In this document: positions 18,101 to 26,572 of the stretch, piece after piece
How positions within the stretch are numbered: position 1 is the stretch's first letter
Layout: each line of letters begins with the position of its first letter
Assembly: GCF_005281835.1 (NCBI RefSeq)
Contig: NZ_RZIS01000001.1
Coordinates: forward strand, 786,351 to 850,350
Direction: 5' to 3'
DNA from: Vibrio profundi
GTDB lineage: Bacteria > Pseudomonadota > Gammaproteobacteria > Enterobacterales > Vibrionaceae
Length of the DNA: 64,000 nucleotides
Notes under the pieces: generated by a model
Told to the model about the DNA's origin: nothing
The model's database searches: none
Seen by the model: only the letters and a program-made list of their open reading frames with translations
Translations under genes and position numbers: made by a program

Positions 18101-18613
18101 TTAGTTCTCAACCATGACTCGAGTATCTTCACTTAGTGATTCCAATTCATTTGCCACATCATTGATTTGAATCTCTACCGGTAGTTTAATGGCCATATTA
18201 GCTGTGAATAGGCTAGAACTCACTCCACCACCATCTGCAATGAAAACTCGCTGGCAGTCCATATCTAGAATATTAATGCCTTGGTTGTCGAGAACATGTG
18301 TGATTTCGTTGACGATACCAGCTCGATCGTTCGAGTCGAGCCTAACTTGATAGATAGTATCTTGAGAGTGATGAGAATGATCGGATTCAACGAACTGGAC
18401 AATCAAATCAGGGTTACTGGTGAAGGCATCTTTAACGTATTGTTCGCTGTGTGTCGGTAGCTGAATTTTGATGACTCCGGCGACTTGATCCTCAATGAAA
18501 TTCACCTTGCTAATAAGCCATTTCCCATCATTTTCGTGCGTGACAGCGGCGAGTTGCTTAATCGTTGAAGGCGATGCCTTACCTACAAAATTAACGATAA
18601 AAGTCGAGTTCAT
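18101..18613 (-). CDS. Tandem ACT-domain protein (GcvR-like)
   Basis: The 170 residues form two ACT modules. The first covers about residues 3-85. The second is about 88-165, with VRLDSNDRAGIVNEITHVL followed by GINILDMDCQRV, a typical ligand-binding beta-alpha-beta turn. Glycine cleavage system regulator GcvR has the same two-ACT layout, though E. coli GcvR is longer (190). It stands alone, so its regulatory partner is not evident. A small-molecule sensor role is inferred. Confidence 0.75.
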   Translation of the reverse strand: MNSTFIVNFVGKASPSTIKQLAAVTHENDGKWLISKVNFIEDQVAGVIKIQLPTHSEQYVKDAFTSNPDLIVQFVESDHSHHSQDTIYQVRLDSNDRAGIVNEITHVLDNQGINILDMDCQRVFIADGGGVSSSLFTANMAIKLPVEIQINDVANELESLSEDTRVMVEN

Positions 18614-18776
18614 AAATAGCCCCCAATAGTTGTTTCATACCTAGTTGAATAACTAGTTGATATCCGGTGATAAACATCCCTTAATTTCAGTGTAGAAGCT
18701 TGGGGGAGGGAATATATGACTTGCGTCAATTTTTTAGCCTTAGATGAAAAGAACAGCAGAGTTTTGCGTCAGGCAT

Positions 18777-18804
18777 AAAAAAGCGGCCATAGAAGCCGCT
18801 TTAT
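18777..18804 (-). terminator. Terminator of the DUF3943 gene
   Basis: AGCGGC (18782-18787) pairs with GCCGCT (18795-18800) across catagaa. Read on the minus strand the stem is followed by six T (18777-18782). It lies 30 bp after the DUF3943 stop. Confidence 0.8.
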
Positions 18805-18829
18805 TTAGGTCTGTACAATTTACGGGAAG

Positions 18830-19741
18830 TTAGAAGCTAACTTTAAAGTTCATGCCGTAAAACTGGGAGTCGTACGCTGCACCAGCATCTAAAGCAAACT
18901 TGGCGGCATCTTGATTATCCCACCAAGGGTTGGTGTTGAAGCTGACTTCTGCTTCTCCACCCCAAGCATCGCTTACCCAATAATGAATGTGCCCAACTGG
19001 GTTTAGGAAGAATAATGAAACATCACCCATGGTCTGCGAACCCATCACTTCACCACCAGAAGCGACAATGTCTTGCTCTGCTTCTAGCATCATTTCACCA
19101 ACTACCGCACCAAAGAACGGAGTAATGAAAATATCTTGCCATGAAGGGACTTCAGCAAACGCTTCTACGCCGTATTCCCAGAAGAAAGTCGACATCGTGA
19201 ACGAGTACATGAAAGATTCAAATTCGTTGTAGCCAGCATGTCTTGCCGCTGTGTAGTAAACACCACCAAAATAAGGGTGCATTACGTAGTTTAAAAAGTG
19301 CTCGTCACGATCCCAAACTGGGCCGCTGCTGACGTTGTCTTTCCATTTTGAACCTAACTTACTGAGGTCGCGTTGGTCGTCGTCCCATTTAGTAATACTT
19401 TCAGGAAGAAAAGTCATTAAGCCAACTGTCGCAACACTTAAACCCAAAATGGTGTATGTTTGACCCATCAGGTAATCCCAGTCTTTCTCTTCACTGATCG
19501 TGAGGTAACGTGGCTGGCTGCTTGCCGATAAATCATATTGGTCGCTAGATTCATTTAAGGCATAAGTATTGCTAGGTGAGTAGCTATATAAATTATCGTT
19601 AACGCAGTACTCTTGATTGCAATCTACGGTGTACGAAAGTTCAATGTGTTGTGCAAAGTCATATTGGTTTGCTACTGAGCTAGCGGAAAACAACATTGTT
19701 AACGCTGCCATAGTCTTTTTCAACACAGGTGATTTTGACAC
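18830..19741 (-). CDS. DUF3943 envelope protein
   Basis: The frame is open to 19780, but a GTG at 19741 sits 6 nt after GGAG and gives a clean signal peptide (SKSPVLKKTMAALTMLFSASSVA), so 303 residues are preferred. The body contains aromatic- and Gly-rich segments (NYVMHPYFGGVYYTAARHAG; FFLNPVGHIHYWVSD) and ends in FYGMNFKVSF, an outer-membrane-style terminal aromatic. It fits the uncharacterised DUF3943 family. An outer-membrane or periplasmic site is inferred; function is unknown. Confidence 0.75.
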   Translation of the reverse strand: MSKSPVLKKTMAALTMLFSASSVANQYDFAQHIELSYTVDCNQEYCVNDNLYSYSPSNTYALNESSDQYDLSASSQPRYLTISEEKDWDYLMGQTYTILGLSVATVGLMTFLPESITKWDDDQRDLSKLGSKWKDNVSSGPVWDRDEHFLNYVMHPYFGGVYYTAARHAGYNEFESFMYSFTMSTFFWEYGVEAFAEVPSWQDIFITPFFGAVVGEMMLEAEQDIVASGGEVMGSQTMGDVSLFFLNPVGHIHYWVSDAWGGEAEVSFNTNPWWDNQDAAKFALDAGAAYDSQFYGMNFKVSF

Positions 19742-19950
19742 GTGGGGCTCCAAGAGAAATAGATAATCGATCAGGCTCACAATTATCCATTAAATGGAGT
19801 TTTATGGGAACCGGAAATTTACAGTTTACAGAAACTTAATTGAATTTTTGGTTGTCCTAGTGAAAGGAAATTATAGTCTACAATCAGGCAGAATATACTT
19901 TTCCAGAGCAAATACGTCAGAGAAAAAGCCAGGTGGCAAAGGAACGAATT

Positions 19951-21192
19951 ATGATAAAAATTGCAATGTTAAGCACCGGGGAAGAAGTTCTTCATGGAGA
20001 CATTGTAGATACTAATGCTGCTTGGATGTCAGAGATGTTCTATCAGCATGGTTTTTCTCTAGCGAAGCGTTCGACAGTAGGTGATCAAATGAACGCCTTA
20101 GTTGAAGAGCTTCTAATGCTAAGTTTTAACTATGACGTCGTTATCGTGAATGGTGGACTAGGGCCAACTACAGATGATTTGAGCGCGGCAGCGGCGGCTA
20201 CTGCTGCTGATCAAAAGTTAGTTTTATTCCCTGAGTGGCTTACCCGTCTAGAGTCCATGTTTGCTAAACGTGGAATGCCGATGGCCGACAGCAATCTTAA
20301 ACAAGCAATGCTTCCTGAAAGTTCAAGTATTGTTGATAACCCTATTGGTACTGCTTGCGGCTTTAAAGTTGAAATCAATGATGCGACTTTCTATTTTACT
20401 CCGGGAGTACCGAGTGAATTCAAGTTGATGGTTGAGCAACAAATTTTGCCTGATCTGGCAAAAGCTTACCCCCAAGTTGCCGCATCTGAATGCAGTAAGA
20501 TCTACACCTTTGGTTTATCAGAGTCTGGTATCTCCGATACGCTTGATCAGTTGAAGCTTCCTGAAGGTTATGAATTGGGTTATCGCTCTTACATGCCATT
20601 TATCGAGGTGAAGTTGTTTGGTCCCAAACAAGATCTTGAAGTTCGCGTTAAGCTGCTTCAAATGGTCTACAAGCTCCTCGAAACTAACGTAGTGAGTGTC
20701 GATGAGCCGATGCTAACGCACTTGGGGCATGTGATGATAGAGCAAAAGCGCACGCTATCAATTTCTGAGCAGTCTACGAAAGGGTATTTGTCGTCTTGGT
20801 TACAATCAGACGAAAATATTGAAAGTTGCTGCGGCCACTCTTGGATCATGGCGAACCAGAAAAATGACAACCTAGACGAAAGCGATCCTCTCGCTGCTGC
20901 ATTTGCTTTGGCTGGCGCGACTCGAGAGAAATGTGCGACTGAGCTGTCGTTAGTTACTGGGAAATTGGAAGAAAAACGTTTTACGATTGCGCTATCGAGT
21001 GTCAATGGCGAGTGGGGGCAGGTATTCGAGTTTTACCGAGATTACAGCCGCGAAGATGCACGTAAAATTATCAGTGTGGTTGCAACTGATATGCTTCGCC
21101 GTCATCTCGAAAATAAGCCTATGTTTGGCTCATACAGTTCTTTGAAACGCATTAAAGAAATGTTCATCCCATCTAATGTTTTGGAAAGCTAG
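19951..21192 (+). CDS. yfaY: CinA-like / YfaY protein
   Basis: The N terminus (KIAMLSTGEEVLHGDIVDTNA, then VVIVNGGLGPTTDD) is the MoCF-type domain of CinA proteins. The C-terminal portion has only weak resemblance to the nicotinamide-nucleotide amidase domain. ATG 19951 is 8 nt after AAGGAA; the GTG at 19933 is less likely. Length 413. E. coli yfaY is also near nrdAB-yfaE. Pyrophosphatase activity on ADP-ribose-type nucleotides is known for related CinA proteins, but is not proven by this sequence. Confidence 0.82.
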   Translation: MIKIAMLSTGEEVLHGDIVDTNAAWMSEMFYQHGFSLAKRSTVGDQMNALVEELLMLSFNYDVVIVNGGLGPTTDDLSAAAAATAADQKLVLFPEWLTRLESMFAKRGMPMADSNLKQAMLPESSSIVDNPIGTACGFKVEINDATFYFTPGVPSEFKLMVEQQILPDLAKAYPQVAASECSKIYTFGLSESGISDTLDQLKLPEGYELGYRSYMPFIEVKLFGPKQDLEVRVKLLQMVYKLLETNVVSVDEPMLTHLGHVMIEQKRTLSISEQSTKGYLSSWLQSDENIESCCGHSWIMANQKNDNLDESDPLAAAFALAGATREKCATELSLVTGKLEEKRFTIALSSVNGEWGQVFEFYRDYSREDARKIISVVATDMLRRHLENKPMFGSYSSLKRIKEMFIPSNVLES

Positions 21193-21220
21193 CCTTTAAT
21201 AGGTTGCGCTTAATAAATAA

Positions 21221-21246
21221 AAAGGCCAGCTAAATGCTGGCCTTTC
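21221..21246. terminator. Bidirectional terminator between yfaY and yfaE
   Basis: AAAGGCCAGC (21221-21230), loop taaat, GCTGGCCTTT (21236-21245). It serves the convergent yfaY and nrdAB-yfaE units. Confidence 0.85.
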
Positions 21247-21269
21247 TTATGAGAACAATTTGTTTAGGA

Positions 21270-21548
21270 TTAAGCGCGTTTTTGCTTATCTCGACAAAGC
21301 ACGTTACTCAACTCTACATCCGTTTTTGCTTTGCAAATGCAAGGCAGGATCTCGTCGCCTTGAGTGTAAGCCATTGCAAAACCAACATATTCGACTTCGC
21401 CTGAATCTAAAGTGCAGCGACATGCGCCACAGTGACCATCTCGACAGTTATATTCAGGTTCTAGCCCAGCTTGCTCCATTGTTTCTAACAATGTATTTGA
21501 AGGGTTAGACTCAATGGAAACCAGCTTGTTGATTTTGATTGCAGGCAT
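21270..21548 (-). CDS. yfaE: 2Fe-2S ferredoxin maintaining class I ribonucleotide reductase
   Basis: This 92-residue plant-type ferredoxin has cysteines in CRDGHCGACRC plus a distal C in LPCICKA, binding one 2Fe-2S cluster. In E. coli YfaE it reduces the diferric centre of NrdB to regenerate the tyrosyl radical. Its ATG overlaps the nrdB stop (TAATG), so coupled expression with nrdB is expected. Confidence 0.93.
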   Translation of the reverse strand: MPAIKINKLVSIESNPSNTLLETMEQAGLEPEYNCRDGHCGACRCTLDSGEVEYVGFAMAYTQGDEILPCICKAKTDVELSNVLCRDKQKRA

Positions 21549-22681
21549 TACAGCTCGAATCCTTCAAAGTCGTCAGCGTTTACTTCATTGTCGATTTGAC
21601 CAACAAGATAAGAGCTGATTTCAGCTTCTTGTGGAGCAACTTGTACGTTATCAGAAGATAACCAAGCGTTGATCCATGGAATTGGGTTTGAAGTCGCTTC
21701 CGGGTAAGCAGTACCTAAACCAACCGCTTGCATACGGATGTTGGTGATGTACTCAACATATTGGCAAAGAATGTCTTTGTTCAGACCAATCATTGAGCCA
21801 TCTTTGAATAGGTATTCTGCCCACTCTTTTTCTTGCTCAGCTGCTTCTTTGAATAGGTCGAAACATTCTTGCTTGCACTCTTCAGCGATTTGCATGAATG
21901 CAAAGTCATCTTGACCGTTACGTAGCAAGTTGATCATGTGCTGAGTGCCCGTCAGGTGAAGCGCTTCATCACGAGCGATTAGCTTGATGATTTTCGCGTT
22001 ACCTTCCATTAGTTCACGCTCAGCAAATGCAAATGAACATGCGAAACTTACGTAGAAACGAATTGCTTCTAGTGCGTTTACTGACATTAGACATAGGTAA
22101 AGTTTCTTCTTCAGATCATGAAGTGAAATCTTAACGTCTTCGCCGTTGATGTTGTGATTACCTTCGCCGTAACGGTGGTAATCAGCGGTTAGCTTGATTA
22201 GGTCGTCGTAGTAAAACGCGATGTCTTTAGCACGCTTTAGGATCTCTTCATTTTCAACGATATCGTCAAATACTACGCCAGGATCATTCACGATGTTACG
22301 GATGATGTGCGTGTAAGAACGAGAGTGAATCGTTTCAGAGAAAGACCAAGTTTCAATCCAAGTTTCAACTTCTGGTAGTGATACCAGTGGAAGTAGGGCA
22401 ACGTTAGGGCTACGACCTTGGATAGAATCTAGCAGCGTTTGATACTTCAAGTTAGAGATAAAGATGTGCTTTTCGTGTTCAGGAAGCTTGTTGTAGTCAA
22501 TACGGTCGCTAGACACGTCTACTTCTTCTGGACGCCAGAAGAAAGAAAGCTGCTTCTCGATAAGCTTTTCGAAGATTTCGAATTTTTGTTGGTCGTAACG
22601 TGCAACGTTAACCGACTGACCCAAGAACATTGGTTCTTTTAGTTGGTCATTTTTATTCTGAGAAAAAGTACTGTAAGCCAT
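21548..22681 (-). CDS. nrdB: Class Ia ribonucleoside-diphosphate reductase, beta subunit
   Basis: The 377 residues include the radical tyrosine Y123 in [10 protein letters not shown]. Iron ligands are in the helices around [10 protein letters not shown] and [15 protein letters not shown]. The C-terminal tail, with acidic DDFEGFEL, is the NrdA docking peptide. It makes the tyrosyl radical for dNTP synthesis. It follows nrdA by 102 bp, with a stem-loop between. Confidence 0.97.
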   Translation of the reverse strand: MAYSTFSQNKNDQLKEPMFLGQSVNVARYDQQKFEIFEKLIEKQLSFFWRPEEVDVSSDRIDYNKLPEHEKHIFISNLKYQTLLDSIQGRSPNVALLPLVSLPEVETWIETWSFSETIHSRSYTHIIRNIVNDPGVVFDDIVENEEILKRAKDIAFYYDDLIKLTADYHRYGEGNHNINGEDVKISLHDLKKKLYLCLMSVNALEAIRFYVSFACSFAFAERELMEGNAKIIKLIARDEALHLTGTQHMINLLRNGQDDFAFMQIAEECKQECFDLFKEAAEQEKEWAEYLFKDGSMIGLNKDILCQYVEYITNIRMQAVGLGTAYPEATSNPIPWINAWLSSDNVQVAPQEAEISSYLVGQIDNEVNADDFEGFEL

Positions 22682-22738
22682 AAATGCCTCAAATCCTTTA
22701 AAGACCCGTCATAAAACGGACCCTGTTAATGCTTTAAA

Positions 22739-22762
22739 CCCAGAGAAGATAACTTCTCTGGG
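22739..22762. other. nrdA-nrdB intercistronic hairpin
   Basis: CCCAGAGAAG (22739-22748), ATAA (22749-22752), CTTCTCTGGG (22753-22762) form a perfect 10-bp stem. On the minus (coding) strand it is followed by GTTTAAAGC, not a T run, so it is a poor terminator. It more likely stabilises or processes the mRNA between nrdA and nrdB. Confidence 0.7.
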
Positions 22763-22783
22763 GTCTTAATATTTTATTGCGGT

Positions 22784-25066
22784 TTAGATCTTACAACCGC
22801 CGCCTTCACAATCTTCTTCCGGCACTTGAACTGCATCGCCTTGGTCATCTTTAGCACCATCGCGAGTGTTATGGTAGTAAAGCGTTTTAACACCGTACTT
22901 GTATGCAGTCAGTAGGTCTTGAAGTAGCTTCTTCATTGGAACCTTGCCGCTTTCGTAAACACTTGGGTCGTAGTTAGTGTTCGCAGAGATAGCTTGGTCA
23001 ACGAATTTTTGCATGATACCCACTAGGTGCAGATAACCATCGTTAGAACCAATGTTCCATAGTAGCTCGTAGTTCTCTTTAAGATTAAGGAAATCTGGAA
23101 CTACTTGCTTAAGAATGCCGTCTTTCGATGCTTTCACTGATACGTAACCACGTGGTGGCTCGATACCGTTAGTCGCGTTCGAAATTTGAGATGAAGTCTC
23201 AGAAGGCATAAGCGCGGTTAGCGTTGAGTTACGCAGGCCGTGCTCCATGATCTCTTCACGTAGAGCATCCCAATCGTAGTGCAGTGGCTCTTCACATACT
23301 AAGTCGATATCTTTCTTGTAAGTATCGATTGGCAGTAAGCCTTTCGCATAGTTAGTCTCATTGAAAGATGGGCAACGGCCTTGCTCTTTCGCTAGCTCCA
23401 CAGACGCTTTTAATAGGTGGTATTGAATTGCTTCAAAAGTACGGTGCGTCAGGCCATTTGCGCTGCCGTCAGAGTACTTAACACCATTCTTCGCTAGGTA
23501 GTATGCGTAGTTGATAACACCAACACCTAGAGTACGACGGTTCATTGTCGATTTGTATGCTGCTGGAAGCGGGTAATCTTGGTAATCAAGAAGTGCATCT
23601 AGAGCACGAACTACTAGTTCAGAAAGCTCTGCCAGGTCATCGAGATCGTTGATTGCGCCAAGGTTGAATGCAGAAAGCGTACATAGTGCAATTTCGCCTT
23701 CGTCATCTTCTACGTTAGAAAGCGGCTTAGTTGGTAGCGCAATTTCTAGACATAGGTTCGATTGACGAACAGGTGCTACTTCAGAATCAAACGGGCTGTG
23801 TGTATTACAGTGGTCAACGTTCTGAATGTAGATACGGCCTGTAGAAGCACGCTCTTGCATCAGTAGAGAGAATAGCTCTACTGCTTTTACTGTTTCACGC
23901 TTGATTGACGGATCGTTTTCGTACTTAACGTATAGCTCTTCAAAACGCTCTTGGTTTTCGAAGAATGCATCGTAAAGCCCAGGTACGTCAGACGGAGAGA
24001 ACAGGCTGATGTTGCCACCTTGAACTAGGCGAGCGTACATAAGCTTGTTCAGTTGAACACCATAATCCATGTGACGAACACGGTTCTCTTCAACACCACG
24101 GTTATTCTTAAGTACTAATAGAGATTGTACTTCACCGTGCCATAACGGGTAGAACACAGTTGCCGCGCCGCCACGAACACCACCTTGAGAACAACATTTT
24201 ACTGCTGTTTGGAAGTATTTGTAGAAAGGGATACAGCCTGTGTGGAACGCTTCACCACCGCGAATCTCAGAACCAAGTGCACGGATACGACCAGCATTAA
24301 TACCGATACCTGCTCGTTGAGAGACGTAACGTACGATCGAGCTTGCTGTCGCGTTGATTGAATCTAAGCTGTCACCACACTCAATCAGAACACAAGAGCT
24401 GAATTGGCGAGTAGGAGTACGTACACCAGACATGATCGGCGTAGGTAGAGAAATCTTAAACGTAGAAGATGCGTCGTAAAAACGTTTGATGTAGTCAAGA
24501 CGAGTCGATTTCGGGTACTTAGCGAATAGACAAGCAGCAACTAAAATGTAAAGGAACTGAGCACTCTCATAGATTTCTTTTGTCACACGGTTTTGAACGA
24601 AGTATTTACCTTCAAGTTGCTTAACCGCAGCGTAAGAAAAGTCTAAGTCACGTTTGTGGTCGATATATGCGTCAAGCTCAGCAAATTCTGCTTGCGTGTA
24701 ATCTTCCATCAAGTGGCTATCGTATTTACCCATGTCCACAAGTTTTGCAACGTGGTCATACAGTGCTGGTGGCTCGTATTGACCGTACGCTTTTTTACGT
24801 AGGTGGAATACGGCTAAGCGAGCAGCTAGGTATTGATAGTCTGGAGTTTCTTCTGAGATAAGATCCGCAGCAGACTTGATGATGGTTTCATGAATATCAG
24901 TAGTGGTAATGCCATCGTAGAACTGGATGTGAGCTTTAAGTTCTACTTGAGAGACTGATACGTTATGAAGACCTTCTGCAGCCCATGTAATAACGCGGTG
25001 GATCTTCTCTAGATCAATAGTTTCTTTGCGACCGTTACGCTTAGTAACAGTAAGTTGTTGGTTCAT
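22784..25066 (-). CDS. nrdA: Class Ia ribonucleoside-diphosphate reductase, alpha subunit
   Basis: This 760-residue NrdA has an N-terminal ATP cone (VTKRNGRKETIDLEKIHRVI), active-site cysteines in SSCVLIECGDS and QSNLCLEIALP, and the C-terminal redox pair CEGGGC. It reduces all four NDPs under overall allosteric control. The open frame runs 21 bases further upstream, but ATG 25066 gives the E. coli-like length (761). It heads nrdA-nrdB-yfaE. Confidence 0.97.
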   Translation of the reverse strand: MNQQLTVTKRNGRKETIDLEKIHRVITWAAEGLHNVSVSQVELKAHIQFYDGITTTDIHETIIKSAADLISEETPDYQYLAARLAVFHLRKKAYGQYEPPALYDHVAKLVDMGKYDSHLMEDYTQAEFAELDAYIDHKRDLDFSYAAVKQLEGKYFVQNRVTKEIYESAQFLYILVAACLFAKYPKSTRLDYIKRFYDASSTFKISLPTPIMSGVRTPTRQFSSCVLIECGDSLDSINATASSIVRYVSQRAGIGINAGRIRALGSEIRGGEAFHTGCIPFYKYFQTAVKCCSQGGVRGGAATVFYPLWHGEVQSLLVLKNNRGVEENRVRHMDYGVQLNKLMYARLVQGGNISLFSPSDVPGLYDAFFENQERFEELYVKYENDPSIKRETVKAVELFSLLMQERASTGRIYIQNVDHCNTHSPFDSEVAPVRQSNLCLEIALPTKPLSNVEDDEGEIALCTLSAFNLGAINDLDDLAELSELVVRALDALLDYQDYPLPAAYKSTMNRRTLGVGVINYAYYLAKNGVKYSDGSANGLTHRTFEAIQYHLLKASVELAKEQGRCPSFNETNYAKGLLPIDTYKKDIDLVCEEPLHYDWDALREEIMEHGLRNSTLTALMPSETSSQISNATNGIEPPRGYVSVKASKDGILKQVVPDFLNLKENYELLWNIGSNDGYLHLVGIMQKFVDQAISANTNYDPSVYESGKVPMKKLLQDLLTAYKYGVKTLYYHNTRDGAKDDQGDAVQVPEEDCEGGGCKI

Positions 25067-25163
25067 TCTGCTTAATTTCCCTAACAAAACTGATTAAAGC
25101 CGTGTTTTTGTATCTTTTTGTGCAATTTTTGTAAATCGCATGTCGGCTTTGTGATCTTGGTCT

Positions 25164-25199
25164 ACCCATATATTGTAGTCGAAACACAACATATAGGGG
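25164..25199. promoter_or_regulatory. Paired NrdR-like boxes upstream of nrdA
   Basis: ACCCATATATTGTAGT (25164-25179) and ACACAACATATAGGGG (25184-25199) both resemble the NrdR consensus acaCwAtATaTwGtgt. Start-to-start spacing is 20 bp, close to two helical turns. They lie about 100-130 bp upstream of the nrdA ATG. NrdR repression of nrdA is known in related bacteria; binding here is inferred. Confidence 0.65.
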
Positions 25200-25268
25200 G
25201 TATTCGTTTGTTGCGTTACAAGATAGTGCTGTACTGAAGAATTTTCAAGGAGCAGAAATGGGATGACT

Positions 25269-25277
25269 TGTGGATAA
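25269..25277. promoter_or_regulatory. DnaA box upstream of nrdA
   Basis: TGTGGATAA is the exact complement of the consensus DnaA box TTATCCACA. It lies about 200 bp upstream of nrdA. E. coli nrdA is also controlled by DnaA, so cell-cycle coupling is plausible. A 9-mer alone can occur by chance. Confidence 0.55.
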
Positions 25278-25570
25278 CTGATAAATTTGAAAAAAACAGT
25301 TAGTGCTCACTAACTGATGGAGCTAGACGTAACAAGACTGTATAAAACTCGCTTTTCTCCACTGGTTTAAATTTGTGCGGGAATAAAAAAAAATCCCTTG
25401 ATCTTTGGCCGAAAATTGAAGTCGATTTGGATTGTCGAAATTTGAATCTACGCTGCTCAAAATGGAATCTTAAGCACAAAAATTGGGCTGAAAAAGGTCG
25501 CAAAATTATGGTATTTGCAACCTTTATTCCGGGTCTATATGCGATTTATTTTATTACTCGGCTGTTGCGA
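25278..25570. other. Gap between nrdA promoter region and ubiG
   Basis: This AT-rich stretch lies downstream of ubiG and upstream of the nrdA promoter region. It includes a poly-A run near 25385-25393. Open frames on both strands of up to about 83 codons are present, but they overlap each other, lack ribosome sites and have no recognisable content. No gene is supported. Confidence 0.4.
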
Positions 25571-26281
25571 TTAAGCAAAGTTTTGAGTATGCACAATATA
25601 GTTAACATCTACGCTAGTACCTAAGCGGTAGCTATCTGTTAACGGGTTGTAATGAAGACCTGTAATACCAAGCTCTTGTAGAGGAGTCTGATCGATCATC
25701 TTGATAAGCTCCGCTGGGCGAATAAACTTATCGTGCTCATGTGTACCTTCTGGAACGATCTTTAATAACTTCTCGGCGCCAACAATCGCAAACAGATACG
25801 ATTTGAAGTTACGGTTTAGTGTTGAGAAGAACACGTGTCCATTTGGCTTCACAAGCTTGGCGCACGCACTGATGACAGATTGAGGGTCTGGTACGTGTTC
25901 AAGCATTTCCATGCATGTCACGACATCGTAGGTTTGAGGATTTTGCTCAGCGTGATCTTCAATGGTGCTTTGAATGTATTCTAGTTTGGTGCCAGTTTCT
26001 AACGCGTGCAAACGAGCGACTTCTAGCGGCTCTTTACCCATATCTAAACCGGTGACTTCAGCGCCTTCAACCGCCATACTTTCCGCTAAAATTCCGCCGC
26101 CACAGCCAACGTCGAGTACTTTCTTGCCGAAAAGACCATTCGCTTTCTCTAGTACGTAATTAAGTCGTAATGGGTTGATTTGGTGAAGGGGTTTGAACTC
26201 GCCTTCTAGGTCCCACCAACGCGAAGCCATGTCTTCAAATTTTTTGATTTCAGCAGGGTCGACATTTTGTGTTTTCGTCAT
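25571..26281 (-). CDS. ubiG: Ubiquinone biosynthesis O-methyltransferase UbiG
   Basis: The 236 residues begin with [19 protein letters not shown], typical of UbiG. The SAM-binding motif is [16 protein letters not shown], followed by [13 protein letters not shown]. It carries out both O-methylations in ubiquinone synthesis at the membrane periphery. The frame extends 33 bases further to 26314, but homologue length favours the ATG at 26281. It is divergent from gyrA as in E. coli. Confidence 0.93.
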   Translation of the reverse strand: MTKTQNVDPAEIKKFEDMASRWWDLEGEFKPLHQINPLRLNYVLEKANGLFGKKVLDVGCGGGILAESMAVEGAEVTGLDMGKEPLEVARLHALETGTKLEYIQSTIEDHAEQNPQTYDVVTCMEMLEHVPDPQSVISACAKLVKPNGHVFFSTLNRNFKSYLFAIVGAEKLLKIVPEGTHEHDKFIRPAELIKMIDQTPLQELGITGLHYNPLTDSYRLGTSVDVNYIVHTQNFA

Positions 26282-26572
26282 AATCGGCATTTCCAAGTTA
26301 AATAATGCATCCATGAAATTGACAGCATTATAACTTGGCTTTTCTTGGTGACCAGAAGTTCTACAAAGTTAGCAATTTATTGCATGTAAAATAGCCAAGT
26401 ATCAGCGAGATATGTATCGAGCGTGCAATTTCTCGTCAATTGATTCGCAACTAAGCTCACAAGATGGTAAAAGGGCATGGAAAGTGATGCCTCAGTAGGT
26501 AAATTTGTGTTATATTTTTCGGTCTTATACGTATTCAAAAATACGATCTGACTATAGAGGGAAAATGGCTCT

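Noticed and set aside
25300..25624. Overlapping open frames on both strands between nrdA and ubiG
   Set aside because: They overlap each other and the end of ubiG, lack ribosome sites and show no protein-like composition.
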